Below are positions 35,771-48,899 of a stretch of 64,000 nucleotides of DNA, piece by piece; position 1 is the first letter of the stretch, and each line of letters begins with the position of its first letter. The position numbers were made by a program, and so were the translations under genes. The notes below the pieces were generated by a model that did not search any database, was not told the DNA's origin, and was given only the letters and a program-made list of their open reading frames with translations. This DNA is from Leptoclinus maculatus (Eukaryota; Chordata; Actinopteri; Perciformes; Stichaeidae), in the NCBI GenBank assembly GCA_032191485.1, contig JAVDOI010000011.1:20447887-20511886 (forward strand), in the 5' to 3' direction.

Positions 35771-35818
35771 TATAATATAATATATAATATATTATATATT
35801 ATATAATAATATAATAAT
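35771..35818. repeat. AT-rich palindrome
   Basis: 48 bp of only A and T. Positions 35775-35804 form a perfect 30-bp palindrome. It coincides with the breakpoint of the Tc1-like fragment. Confidence 0.9.
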
Positions 35819-35819
35819 C

Positions 35820-38800
35820 TTTCAACCGTGTAGCATACCGTTTTAACGAAGAACTTCTGATGAACAGAAGCATGTGTAACATTTTACACACTGAAAACAC
35901 AATAACACACGATCTAACACAACCTTCAGAACCTCTTGCAAAATATCGTAATTTTTTCGCTTTCATTTCACGAGATACGCACTCGAAAAACTCCTCCAAA
36001 CGGCGATCTTTTAGCTTCCAAGCTAATGCTTGCTACTTAGCAACATTAGCATTCCACCCGGCTTCTACCGAACACTTCGGATTTACTCTCCGTGAAACGG
36101 TTCAAACGTTACCCGGAAAAGAGGACATAAACACACCATACAGCCCGCAGAATAATTCTGAATTTCCACTCACCATCAGATGAAAAATTTAAAAACAGGT
36201 CTCCTAATCCATTTCCACCGCTGAAATCGGCTTCCTCCCTCTGTTTCCTGTCTAATAAAACTCTTTCCTGAACGAAGGGGGGTCAAATAAGCCCGGAGGA
36301 CCATGTTTCACATTAAGTAGACTCGGGCTTTTACGCAAGCTCCGCCGGCGTAAATCGGGATTTAACGACCCTGTCAATGAAAACCCTGTTGCCTCCACTG
36401 CATTGGCTAGATCCTAACACGTGTATAGATATGTCGTAGTAGGAAATCGACCAACCACAGGCTCAGCAATGGTGCAACACACACACGCTATAGCGCATTC
36501 TGCCGTCGGTCGGCGGCCCAAGAGGCTTTGGAGAGGGTTCTAGCTCTCCAAAATGATTCCAAACTGCTGTATGTGATAGATTGTGCATGTACAAGGATAA
36601 AGGAAGTTAAATATATCGTTATTTAAGTTATAAAAGTACAATGGAACAGCTGGAGAGGCTGTTTCTCAAATGACGACCTTTCGTGACCTCTCGTACGTTT
36701 ATGTCTCTTGCTCTGGCCTACTTCACTCTATTCACTCCAATTCCTTTGTGTATGACTACTGCCATTGTTTGCTATGATGCTGGGTGGTTTTTATAAATCA
36801 TTTAATATAATATTATCAATAATAGTGCTTTTTCACCATACAAACCTGACATTTTCAAAAGTGAAGCTGTGTTCCATCTTCATTTGCTATTAACTAGTAA
36901 CATATACACAATATTTACACCTCTCACCAAAGCGCACCCACTTGAGTGTTATTAATAAATTGAAATTATTCAAATAGACCTTGTAGTTAGAGAGTAAGGC
37001 CCCTTTCAGTATGGGTATAGTATTTTTGAGCAGAAGCCAAAAAAAAGTCCTAGGGGGCTCAGGGTTCAAAACAAGATGTCATTTCTTTTTTTTCATTTGT
37101 GAGGTTACGATTATGGTGATTGTTGAAATGTTCATCTTTTCTTCTTATCTGGTGCTGAGTGCTTATTGCTGTGATGTTTGGCAGAGATTTCTCGCTGTGA
37201 GATCATTGGAAACAGGATTTGGTACCAATTTCGGTTAAGATGAGATTTATTCTTTTTCATTTTCATTTCAATTCTCCTCTGTGTTTGTCTTCCTCTCCCT
37301 ATTCAACAACACAGACTAGGATCCCCTCTGCGCTCCCTCAATCATGCCACCCCCCAAGACAATTTTAGACCTCTGTTCCCCCCCCCCCCCCCAGCCTTCA
37401 GCTCCATTAGCCCTTTGCTTCTTTTTTTTTGCAGCAGCAGCTGTAGGTTACTGGCTCCTGCTAACATGATTAGTGGGGATTCATTTCGAAGGTGGCCATA
37501 ATCACAGACTGGAAGCCCTGGGCTAATCTGCCAATGGCTGTGGATGAAAACACAGAGGTGATTGAATATGCCAGACATGAAAGGAGGGATAGGGGCGATG
37601 ATCTAATCTAGTTACTGGGTGGCCTCTTTAATCAGACAGTGGCTCAGACCAGGCTGAAATCCGTCCGACGTAGTGCTGGCTGGAAAATATAGAATTACAT
37701 GAGTAGATGTGTTTGTGAGTTTTTTTTGTTTGAAAATATACAAATATTAATGATAATGTAGGTTCATTTCTCGACTGTCTCCTGATGCCTTTTGATTAAG
37801 ATTCTTTATTTCATATAAATCTCACAGCCTGTTATATATAATATAGTGCTGCCATCTTTTCTGAAATATGATGAACCACTCTCTTGTTACTGGCTCTATC
37901 TCTGTCCCCTCATGCAGGCTATCGTTACACCTCGACTGATGCAACTAAATTAAATGCCTCACGTTCTCAAACACCAGGTAGACAAACGAGCATCTATCTA
38001 GGAGTGTCTATTTGTTGAGGACCAAGATACTTTGATCAATCTGGTTTCTGCAGACTCAACAGAGAGCAGCGCCCGAGCACCACTGTGATGTTTGTAGACT
38101 CCGATGACAAGAGCAACACTGTCAATAATTCTAAGTGCATCCCTTCCAGCCAAACAAGAAAGGGCATATACAGTGCAGCAGTACAAAGCAGTGTGTCGTT
38201 CCTCCTCGACTTCATAACAGCCTCTGGCAAAGTCTCAGAGGAGTCAAATGAGGGGCAAAACATTATGTTATTAGTTGTTTTCTTTAGCTTTCTCCTGATC
38301 TAACAGCTTTATATGCTGTTTGTACCACTTCATCATTTCATGCATTGTCCCGTCTGTCTCTTCTATTTTCTTCTTTTGTAAAGCAGTGCTGTTTTGACTA
38401 ACTATTAAGTGTTAATGATTTTATTCGCCTTTTTTTAGGCATTTTCAAACTAGAATCAATTTGTTTCAATGTATTTATGTATATCAGCTACTGTCTGAAA
38501 ACTCTGTATATAACATGACAGCCTCTCACCTCTCACCCACGCTGACACTATACTACCGAATGAGTGACAGCATGGCCGATTGGGAAAGATGTGCTGTTGA
38601 CACCGAGGGCCAAGAAAGATTGAGTACATACAGTACCATCTCTGGACGGTGAGACAGGCAGAAAGACAGACGGATGGACTAATGAAATGTCAATAGTGTC
38701 CCATCTGCGGTGCTCATCAGCTGTGAACCAGCTGACAGTTCAGTGTCAACCCTTTGGTGAAGGTGAAGAAAACCCAGATTTGTCATATTACAGATTTTTC

Positions 38801-39815
38801 ATGGAAAGATATGGAATCAATGTTGTTTTCTGTAATTTAGTGGATTGTTATTCTGCACTGGAATCAAGTGAGAAAACCTTTCTCTACCCGACACATACAA
38901 CCTCCAGCTGTTATACATGACTGATGCAGGGTTTAAGAATTTGAATTTGAACTATCTGTAATAGGGTTGGTTATTATGCTTCCATTGGGAGCAACAACTT
39001 GCTGAGACAGGTGGACAAGCACCTGCTGATTAAGCTAATTTGTACAACACATTACATCTCATTGAGAACAGAGTGAAAGGACAGTCGTTGCTTATTTTAC
39101 TGCTGCAGCTGCCTTCAAATGAAAACCATCAGTTTTAGCAAGCCTAGTCACCAAAATAATAGGAACTCCAAATTACTTCTGTCTTCTGTCTCCACCATTT
39201 TTTGGCTCCTCATCTCATTTCAAGTTAGGAAATACATCATGAAACAGCTCAGACAGATCCCATTCAGCTCATGACAAAGAAATCAACAGCCAACTTTCCT
39301 TTCCAGTTTTATTTCCCTTGAGGCATCACTCCCTGGGTGTAAATCAAGGTGCGACACCAGTCGCAGGCAGTTACAAGTGTCTGCACAGATCAGGTCAGTG
39401 CTACGACCCTGGAGGTACTCATGAACTCTACTCAAATGTCATGTCTATTGGCGTGGAAATGATACAGAGGGACAAAGTGTGAAGCCCTTACAAGTTGATT
39501 GTTGTGAATTGTACTGTGGTATTGTCTTTTCTTAAAACGCATTTTGAAGGGGAAACAATGAATGGATAAGTCTTGCGATATCTTGCTGTAGACAAAAACC
39601 ATGGGTGTAATGATATACCGGTAAGATCAACTCTTCACCTAGTATATCAAATCTGTTTTGGCAATGGTATACCTTCAAGCGGGGGGCGAGAAGAGGCAGC
39701 ACTGTTGAATTGTTTGCCAACTGCAGTTCATTGCTTCGGTTGGTCCTCGTCATATTTTTCCGCCGAGGCAGAAGCGACATCGGAGGCAGTCTTTTGCTTG
39801 GTATTGTGACTCGAA
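35820..39815. other. Noncoding stretch
   Basis: No gene supported. 35850-36560 is richer in CpG than its surroundings and holds an unsupported 107-codon frame at 35860-36183; it may be an unrecognised repeat. Poly-C lies at about 37380-37392. Element S copy 2 lies at 37455-37540. Confidence 0.4.
37455..37540 (+). repeat. Conserved-looking element S, copy 2
   Basis: Partner of 34090-34205, in the same orientation and about 3.3 kb away. Shared words are CTAACAT(A/G)ATTAG, GAAGG-GC-ATAATCAC and CCCTGGGC--CTGCCAA. Confidence 0.5.
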
Positions 39816-39819
39816 GGGT

Positions 39820-40300
39820 TTGCGCGTGGTTAGCGTTGTGAAAAGATCATGGTTAACGCAAAACAGTGGCAACGAAGGTTTAGGCCACAAAACCACTTAG
39901 TTAGGGTTAGGAAAAACATCATGGTTTGTCTTCAAATAATCACGCTTGTAACGTAAGGATGTAATGTCATGTGACTCGGTGATATAGCGTCACATGACAT
40001 AATGCCACGTGATAAAACTTTTGTTTTGGCATGAGACACCAATGCCGGTAACCTGTAAGAGTCCTGTGTTTTTTTTCCCCATCCACCACCCCTCTCCCAC
40101 CCCTAGAGGACTTCTCGCTCTTATTACCACGATCGTTGCTCTGAGCGTCTAATAATAACGCAGATGTTTTTTACATATGAGTAAGTGTCTGATACAGAAG
40201 CTACAGGTGCCTTGTCCGTTGGAATCAAGACGCCGAGGGCCACTGCCCAAGCATCAGAAGTTGACGCCCTGGGAGTGAGACCAGGCTGGTTGGTGAGGAA
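39820..40300 (+). repeat. Dispersed fish repeat, family 1, copy 4
   Basis: GGTTTAGGCCACAAAACCAC, TTAGTTAGGGTTAGGAAAAA, CATCATGGTTTG, AGAGTCCTGTGTTTTT, GCCGAGGGCCACTGCCCAAG and CCTGGGAGTGAGACCAGGCT follow family 1 order. It contains a perfect 12-bp inverted repeat (39964-39975 with 39989-40000, stem ATGTCATGTGAC). Confidence 0.7.
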
Positions 40301-40309
40301 TCAATCCGT

Positions 40310-41750
40310 AGCATCCAGTTCTTTGGCGGCAGTTTTGCTGTGCAACAATAAGAGGGTGTGAAAGGGCATCTCGTTCTCCTGGTTTTGAGGATGGACATTC
40401 TCCCTTCCAGTTGGTTGATCTATTGGCTTTGTTGTATGCAGTTCACACAGCTGGAAGAAAAGTTGAGTGGAGCAAGCCACTGACTGAAGTTGCTTGCGCA
40501 GTACTTGGCCAGTACACAAGTAAATGTGAGTATACAATTATCAAATTTTGCTGTTGGCAAGACAGGAAAGGGCATAAGCAAACCATTAGACGCAAGGGCT
40601 CAGAAATGACCTGGTGCCCACAGAAATAATGCTGCTAGACAGAACCAGTTTAAGCTGCAGACCTCAGGCAGGAAACTGGACTGCATGAATGAAGCTCCGT
40701 ATAAGACTCACCGGGGACAGCTTTGGTAAATCTTCATGTCGTTCCAGCGCTGCAGCTTCGTAAATCCATGAAGTTCCCCTTGGAGGAGTATGAATTTACC
40801 AGCCGATCATATTAAAAACCCACCAATGAGTTGCACTGGGTGACAAGAACACAAACACTGGTGTTACATTTTGAGTCATGCTGTAAATACTTTCTAGAGC
40901 ATGTATTAATCTGGCCCTTAACGTAGTAGCATTTCCTCCTGTTTGTGTAGCATTTGCTAATAACAATTGACAGCCTCAGCAGCTCCTGCTTACTTATGAT
41001 ACAGTCACAAGCTCATGCCAGAGAAAAACACAATTGTGGTCATCAGCCCTCCCAAAGCTGTAATGATTGACCAGGTCATTATCTGACCTCAGGTCATTAT
41101 CTGGACTAACACCATGACAGAAGTAGTCACAGACTTTTACAAGTAGTCGTTGTGTGGTGTTGTAATGCAGGCCAACACTTTGCAGGGATGTCGGTGGCCT
41201 TGCTTGGTGGAAGTGGTTCTTAGGGGATGGAAGCTATTGTAACATGATATTTACATTTTACATGCCGGGTTCATGATGTGTTATTAAACTATAGTTTAAT
41301 AGTAAACTATTGAGCCTGATTCAACTTTTATGCCAGACAGCCACAACTTTTTTTGCTAGAGGACCACACGTTGGCACCCCTGCTTCACCACTTGACAGAC
41401 TCTATTCCAATGATTGATGAGGCAGTTGATTTGGGCGGATACCCTCATGTAGCACGGGGAGCAATGAGACCGTAAAAGCTTGACACAAAAAAATGAGGCC
41501 AAGAAGACACATCTAAAAATTGACAGATTCATTGGAAGTGTTTTTAACTAATGCATTTTGGTATTATAAGAGCAAATGCAGTGAGGACCTACTGATTTCC
41601 CGAATATATGTCGGATAAACTTTACCACCTCCATACCAGCCAATTAGCGTTTAAATGACACAACAATTTGAAAGTCATTTTGCCTTTCTTGCTTTTTGCT
41701 TGTCATTTGCGCGCCATGTAGTCTGTACTAACTTCTGAACAACTGACGTA
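40310..41750. other. Noncoding stretch
   Basis: No gene or clear repeat recognised. A small direct repeat of AGGTCATTATCTG occurs near 41072 and 41092, and a 12-bp palindrome AAACTATAGTTT near 41287. Confidence 0.4.
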
Positions 41751-41754
41751 ATAT

Positions 41755-41995
41755 TAATGGTGTGCTCGTGGTTGTGTCAAACAAAAACAGGACTGACATC
41801 AAGGAGACCCGTGTTCAAGACTGGTGTCCCAAAGTGTTGTTTTATTTGAAGTTACCTTAGTGACATTTGTGACATGTTTTACTGTTACATTGTTTCCGCA
41901 CACATTTCACCTAGTTTACTGCTTATTTTAGGCCCAACCGAAATGTTTTTCCGAAACGAAACTGTGTGGTTTTGTTGCCTAAACCTGGCAAGACC
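41755..41995 (-). repeat. Dispersed fish repeat, family 1, copy 5
   Basis: Read on the minus strand: CCAGGTTTAGGCAACAAAAC, CACACAGTTTCG, then TTGGGACACCAGTCTTGAAC, ACGGGTCTCC and GTCCTGTTTTTGTTTGACAC. It ends about 30 bp before the long CA array at 42027. Confidence 0.65.
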
Positions 41996-42022
41996 TAGTG
42001 TGAAAGCTGAACAACACATGGA

Positions 42023-42199
<177 letters not shown>

Positions 42200-43684
42200 G
42201 CCAAAGGCTGATCCAGGGTGCAGCTACCAAGTCTTAGTAATTGCTCTCTGCGAGGTTACCCACAATGAAAACACTCCCAGCCAGCAGGGCCCAAAGGGAA
42301 GGAGCAAAGGAATTTATTCATAGTTGAAGCTTAAGAGTGATAAATAACAACTATAGAGGAAGGAGGACAGGGAGAAAGTAGGGATGGAGGGAATACCTGT
42401 TCTTGTGTATACAAACAACAAAATCAGGCAGACACTTGAGTTTGGTTTTCAGCCACAAATTGTCTTAACAAGTTGCTTAAGGTTGAGACTTTAACACCAT
42501 ATTGGCTGCAGCCAAACCCTCCAAAAAAGCATGATCCATGGAAAGCATCTGAAGGGGGTAGGCTCATCATTTCAAGGCACCCATTTGAACGAGGGGGAGT
42601 ATGGATTGAACAGACGCATGCCTATAAAACTGATGTTTGAGCATCGTGTTACAGAACACTTCTATCGCCAGACACCCAATAAGCAGCTATGCTACAGTGC
42701 TAAGAAACCATCTGCCTCTTCCATCGGCGACGGAGCTTTGAAATAACAGAACCTTTAAGCTTTTTGCAAACATTACAGTAAAAGTTATGTAACTAAAAAT
42801 GTGTATTTATACATTTTATTTGCAATATTTTAACAGAGCACTTTCTCCTCTAATCTAACAACAGGCTATTACTTTATCTTTGATATCGTGATTCATATCC
42901 ATAACTAGGGCTGTACCAAATAGTTTAGACTACGAAGCATCATACATACATGTAGTTCAAAAGTAAAGATTGTTTTAGGGTGATAGCGTCATAAAATATG
43001 ACAAGCTTCATTTGTAAACCTCAATCAAAAACAAAAGATATTAAATACAACGTGTACAACTACTCTGCTAGGTTCACCCTACGAGAGACAAAAGCAACAA
43101 AACGTCCAAGCGCGGCCAGCTACATTGTAGGCTTGTCACCGCTTCAGTGTTGCTGAAGCGCTTTCTAGCGTATTTATGTCATTAAATGGCACTGAGAACT
43201 TGCTAATGGCATTGGTTTTAGATGGAAGGGAACAGGGTGAAACAACATATAATTGGTTGACACTGATTTGTAGCGCATGACGCTCATCACGCAGCGACAA
43301 GCGTCAGTTTGTAGATTCATGCCACCGGCGACCATTGAAAATGACTTGTAGCCTCTTGCTGTGTGGCCCGTAGTGTGAACGCAGAATTATGGGGTTTTGG
43401 TGAGCTGGCATCTGGAGAACTGAGTGTCAGATTCATGGAAAAGAGACTGCAAACTGGTTTGTAATGAAGCATTTAAAAGACACTCTTCACTCATGCTGAT
43501 TAACAGGGCTCATGCTGCTCCACCAGAAACATCTCTGAACGCAGTAAGGCGCAACATCTAGAGATGATTTCTATAACAGCTTAGCTTCAATAGTAGGTTA
43601 GGTAAAATCGCCTTAATATCATGTAAGAATAAAAAATCGTCGATCATCCGTTCAATGCTCAATAAATGATCCGATCGCCAATCA

Positions 43685-43765
43685 GCAAAGAAAAAGTGGA
43701 GCATTTATCAACTAAAGAGACATATAATACCCTGGAGAGTTGGTGGAATGAACTAACCACAGAAC
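43685..43765 (+). repeat. Dispersed fish repeat, family 2, copy 3
   Basis: GTGGAGCATTTATCAACTAA, AGAGACATATAATACCCTGG and AGAGTTGGTGGAATGAAC follow family 2, more diverged than the other copies. Confidence 0.55.
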
Positions 43766-44353
43766 CTAAAAAAAGACTAAGGGCATCCAGAAGCACAACT
43801 CCAACTGACTGTTAATGTTGCTGATGTTGCTCCGTAAAAGCTTGATATCCAATAAAAGCCACTGTTGGATATTAACTTAATTAAAGGGTGATGATATGTC
43901 AAATTTACATTTTGCGTTCTTTAAGTGAATACATGGCCCATGCCACTTAACATTAGGTAGTGAACTGAAGAGGAGCCTAATGTGTGACACTTGTTAAGGA
44001 AGTTTACTTTCCTCCGTCAGTCAGGAGGACGAGTGCGGTTGGATCTTTGAGATGCACTTTGACACGCTATTGGCCGCCATAAATAAAGGACAACAGAACT
44101 TACTACTTACTACACAAGCTAAAGAAGGACCACAGATACAGCCTGTAGGTTCTGATATGTAATTAAAATCAGGTGATTTGTTCACACAGCAGGTAGTATA
44201 TATAGTATAGGTAGTATATTTATTGTGTGCATGTGCTTAAATGTGTGTGTATTAAGACATGTGGTCACGAGCGGTGATCCATGTGCTGTGTGTGTACATA
44301 GACATGGTTTTGTGTGTGTGTGCTTGTTTATTTATTGTGCAACTGACATGCAG

Positions 44354-44376
44354 CACACACACACACACACACACAC
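44354..44376. repeat. (CA)n microsatellite
   Basis: 23 bp of CA, in a 1-kb stretch with scattered GT and CA runs. Confidence 0.9.
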
Positions 44377-44611
44377 GTGTAGACAGATAAAGGCTATCAC
44401 ACAAAAACAGACACACAGCTCATTATTGTTACTCCCAAACGGATGTGTATCTCACACACACACGCCTACACACGTCTTTTCCCCACACAGCAATATTTCA
44501 ACCACCAACTAGTGCAGCAGCAGTGGCAGTAAAGGGCAAATCCACACAATTGGTCTTTTTCTCTGCAGATACAAAGGCAGAAATCCCATTACTCCTCTAG
44601 GTAGCCCTGTA

Positions 44612-44751
<140 letters not shown>

Positions 44752-44877
44752 CCCCTGCTATGGCTGTGTGGTGAAAGTCAGAGTTGTAGTAGTTATTCTT
44801 CTGCCAGCAAGAGGGAGACAGGGTCATTTACTAATCCCCTACCACCGTCATCACCTCAGGCCCCATAAGACTCTGTC

Positions 44878-44938
44878 TCACACACACCTGCACGCACGCA
44901 CGCACGCACGCATACTCTCTTTACGAAAAAAAAAACTA

Positions 44939-44977
<39 letters not shown>

Positions 44978-44980
44978 TTT
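44878..44980. repeat. Compound simple repeat: CACG, TC, TA, poly-T
   Basis: A CACG tetranucleotide run at about 44891-44911 is followed by an A-run, then TC, TA (about 44947-44969) and T tracts. Confidence 0.9.
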
Positions 44981-45142
44981 AGCAACAAAGTATGTAAAAA
45001 TGCATGCAAAAGGTAAACTATATACATGCTGGTCCTCCTCTCGAGGAAGATATTTTCATTCAAAATGTAAATTTACTAAAACAACACTTTTTAAAATTCT
45101 TATCTTGCATAATATATCTTGCATATAATATATGTATGACAT

Positions 45143-45163
45143 CACACACACACACACACACAC
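45143..45163. repeat. (CA)10 microsatellite
   Basis: 21-bp CA tract. Confidence 0.9.
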
Positions 45164-45884
45164 TTTCTGTGCATTCTTACACAGACCTCTTCTGGTCTGT
45201 GGTGTCAGATAAAGGCCGCTAAAACACCTCATTATGGTTTGCTTTGGTTTACTATTGATAATTTAACATGTCCTATATTGTGCATTAAGTCAGTGTTTAC
45301 ATTAGACTCTCAGTTCTGTCGTAATCTATTATAATCCGTCATTTTAATATACATTTTGTAATTATAAAAAGATATATTTTAAGGTGGAGTCTGTGATTCT
45401 TGCCACTTTTTGTCTGTTTGTGAATATCACGTCCGTTCTGTGTGTGCGCTGAAAAAAGAAGAAGGTGGGAGAGCAAAAGCAGTTTGAACCACAATGAAAA
45501 TGTTGTTTTTGAAAAGCTAAACGCCAACAAATATGCTCGAAGCAGGATATTTGTTGAGATTAACAACATGTTGTGAATTTTGGAAACGATTACATCAATC
45601 TTCTTGCAATACGTTTTGAGTTTTGGACTGAGGAGTGAGACAGGGGAACACACAGCGGCGGTGGCAGCGCTTTGTGTGCGTTGTGCTGCTACACTGGAGA
45701 CTTGGGATTTCTTCTAAGCACTCGCTTTACCGGGAGGAAATCCCTTCAGCATGCGCTCCTTCTGCATCAGTGGCCCATAGTGGTAAAGGTCCGAGGCCTT
45801 CAGAATTTTTCCCTCGTTATGAAATTCAGTCAATGATGGATAATATTCCGTCAACGAGACCTCTGAAAAAAACACTGTTGGCAC

Positions 45885-45970
45885 CCAAATGACACATATG
45901 CTCACAACCCAAGGAAGCGCAGTGTCGAATGTGAAGTTGTTTGGATGGGCGGTTCTCCAAAGCTGCAAGC
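45885..45970 (+). repeat. Dispersed fish repeat, family 4, copy 1
   Basis: AACCCAAGGAAGCGCAGTGT, CGAATGTGAAGTTGTTTGGA and TGGGCGGTTCTCC resemble 60490-60550, which has GAACCAAAGAACGTGCAGTG, TCGAAGTTGGAGCAATTTGG and ACAC. This repeat underlies the 147-codon minus frame at 45714-46157, which is why I do not call that frame a gene. Confidence 0.5.
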
Positions 45971-45974
45971 AGCA

Positions 45975-47700
45975 ACACCAGAGGCCAAGCAAGCGGGCCC
46001 CGTTCCAAACAGGCACCTTGTGAACCGGGCCCTGCACTAGTCGATACAAACAAGAGCTACCTGAGGCTTTACTTAAAATATAACCAGCCTTTAAAAAACC
46101 AACATCGGCCGAAGTCCACTGTGCCTTTCCATGCCCTTCTTTCCTCTCTGTCTCCATCTCTTGTTTGTCTCGTCCTCTCTGAGCCAGTCGATGTTTATCT
46201 TATTATTGCTTTGGGCCTCTGGGCTTGTGTGATCAACAGGTTATTTCTACAGTACAGTGCTATCAGCTCTGTGCTTTACTGTGGGTAAGAAAAAACCACC
46301 AGAGCACTTCATATTAGCCTCAATTCTTCAAAGATTGCTCTGTGTTTTTCCTTTTTGTTATAAGTTGAAGACAAATATCAACTGATATTAACATACATAC
46401 TGAGATACTGTTAATAGTCAAGCACGCCACGTACCTCTCTTTACTGACTTCTCTTTGTAGTACATTTGTACGAGGTAATAGTAAAACCCTGGGGGCTTGG
46501 CCAGGTTAGTTGCAGGTTGTATAACACTTATTTCATACATTTCAGAAGTTTGATGCGAGGAAGCACTAAGAACAGGTGGTGCTGGGTTTTTTGTGTTTTT
46601 GGATTTAAGAGTAGAGTAGAAAGTCTTAACTTCAACCTAACTTTACACTGACCCTGAACCAAGTCTTCACTATACAATGTAATTGGGATGAAATGGGGTC
46701 ACAGCCTCAGCTTCCTGTTGCAGAGTGAGTCTGTTGGAGTTCATAAGCAGCATGCAGCTTTCCTCGTCAGTGGACCTGCGGTGGGAGCAGGGACGACGTC
46801 CGCAGGAAGTAACACTCTGTGGCATCTACAAGAAAGCTTGAACGACGTGTGTTGAGTCTTTCCTGACCTGCTTTCCCACAGTATCGGTTGCCTTTTTGGC
46901 ACATTTTGTTCAAAACGTCTGGGATCTTGATCTCAAATCACACCAACTTGCGCCGCATCGGAGACGCCGCGCCGACAGAATCCACCAAGTTGTAAATTTC
47001 CACCAGGATGGAGCCGCCTCTCCCGGTCAGCCCCCGGGTGAAGGCTGTCTTCAACCTGCAGCTGTGACCTGCTTCAATGAGTTTTGGTTTGATGTCCTCC
47101 CTGATAGTGCTGTCGTGACACCTCCTGTTATGTGAGGAGCAGTGGTCCGTTCAGAGGATGGTGTGCTCTGTGTCCGTGTCCGTGTCCAAGGCTGGGATGT
47201 TATTTCTGTTGCGTCGCTCTCTGCAATGCCCTCATGTCAGAACACGGACGTTTCATCTTCTGAGTTGTTTGCAGCAAAGGCAACAGTTTGCCGTGTGCTT
47301 TCATGTCAGATTTCTATGACGGATTTGTTGATGAACTGTATAAAAGGGAATCCCTGAAATCAAACAATGCATATTATTTTGTTTTTTTAAAGAGATCCCT
47401 AAATTGGTGAACTTATTAGCCGCGTAGTTGTATATTCTTTATTGAGAATGAGACTTTGTTGGCCTCAGTAGAGATAACTACAAACACAGACACTGTGGTC
47501 ATCTTGGGCTGTGATACCCAAGTCTGCCTACAGTAGTCATTTTTAGCCAACCTCTCCTTCTGGTAATTGTATCCTACTGACTTTACCTCATTTACTTTTT
47601 TTGGATCAGAATAAAATGTTGCGTCATGGAATTTGGCTTTCACATTTCCCTCATGATGAATAATAATTTGGTGAGCTTCACTTTTCATTCAGTGCCAGGT
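45975..47700. other. Noncoding stretch
   Basis: No gene supported. The 79-codon frame at 46896-47135 starts close to a CCCACAG that could be an acceptor at about 46881, but the translation has no recognisable domain. Confidence 0.35.
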
Positions 47701-47945
47701 CAATATTTGAATTTGTCCAAGTCTTTGGTTCATGACGAAAACTAATGACCCTCCTAGTCAGCCTCTGTACATCGAGTTCAGTGGTTTTACCGCTAAACTA
47801 AAAAAAAACAACAAGATGGCGATGTCCAAAAACCAAGGTGGCGATGGCCAAAATGCCAAACTTGAAGCTTCAAAACCGTAGTCCACAAACCAATGGGTGA
47901 CCATGGTGATGCGTCCAATTCTTATATACAGTATCTGTTTTTCTT
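47700..47945 (+). repeat. Dispersed fish repeats (two short pieces)
   Basis: 47722-47775 repeats the start of the element at 23590. 47805-47945 has ACAAGATGGCGATGTCCAAA, GGCCAAAATGCCAAACTTGA, AGGCTTC-like GAAGCTTCAAAACCG and CAAACCAATGGGTGACCATG, then CTTATATACAGTATCTG. I recall this order as a common teleost interspersed repeat. Confidence 0.6.
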
Positions 47946-48800
47946 CATGCAGAGCTGAAGCCGGTCTGAATTAGGCCTTAGTAAAGCCTCACAAAGGCTT
48001 CACAATGGTTGCAAGCAAAGCAAAGTATCTAAGTCAGATGGTTCATGTAATCCTGCCAGAGTGTTTTTGATTATCCCTGGTGTCTCCAACCAGGTGGATC
48101 ATTCCTTTCACTCCCAATCAGCATTCAACTTTGGAACACCTTCCTGGTGCACGAGCTCCTCATCCTAAAACTAAGCTCAGGCCCCCTGAGAAAGAAACTT
48201 AAACGCTTAGACGTTCCGTAGGAACTATGGAGCCAGAGAAACTAATCTCAGGAACTAAACTAGTCCCATTTGTGCCATCCTGTTTGCGTTTCCACCACAA
48301 ATTAGACCCATGGCAGTTTTCAAAAATGGCGACGAACACTTTAGACACAACAGAGTCATCCAGTTGTTGTTTGTGTTTACTGTTGCGTGACTCTGAATGA
48401 GACTGAAAACTCCCAAACACAGTGTGTCTCCACAGTAGACCATCTGCTGAGTGATGGCTATTCATTTCTGCTTTAGAATATAACCGCCAGTCAATCAGCA
48501 AACACAGTTTTATTTCTCCCATCCGCCCTCTCTACCGCCACTCTCGTCTCAAACTGATCTGGCTATTGTTGTCATAACTAAATGCGTATGACTACTGGAG
48601 AGGGCTGGAATGTAAATCTACTGCTTTGTCTTGAAGTCCACCTCCCCGTTCACCACGGCAGGCCAGTCTGCTTTACAATGCTTTACACGTCCTCTCACGC
48701 TCCATCTCACACTTCTGAAGTCCCATTCTCAAATTATCTCAGCTTGCCTAGAAATATTAATGTGGTGATCCTCTAGAGATTTCCTTTGCACTTGAAAATC

Positions 48801-48897
48801 TGCATTCCTTAACACTAACAGCTCCCCTCTGCCAGTTTAAGTCACATTAGTCTAATCACCCAGTAAAAACCACTCATCCACCCTCTGCTTAGTTTGG
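48801..48897 (+). repeat. Duplicated element T, copy 1
   Basis: TGCATTCCTTAACACTAACA, then GTCACATTAGTCTAATCACC, CAGTAAAAACCACTCATCCA and GCTTAGTTTG line up with 51154-51249. By eye about 80 percent of 95 positions agree, with an unbroken core of near-identity around CTAATCACCCAGTAAAAAC. It is not a repeat I recognise. Confidence 0.7.
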
Positions 48898-48899
48898 GC

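Noticed and set aside
45714..46157. 147-codon minus-strand open frame
   Set aside because: It overlaps a dispersed repeat (45885-45970) also seen at 60.4 kb. The translation matches no domain I know and there are no splice signals.
46881..47135. Possible exon after a CCCACAG acceptor
   Set aside because: The frame has no conserved features and no donor was found; too weak to call.
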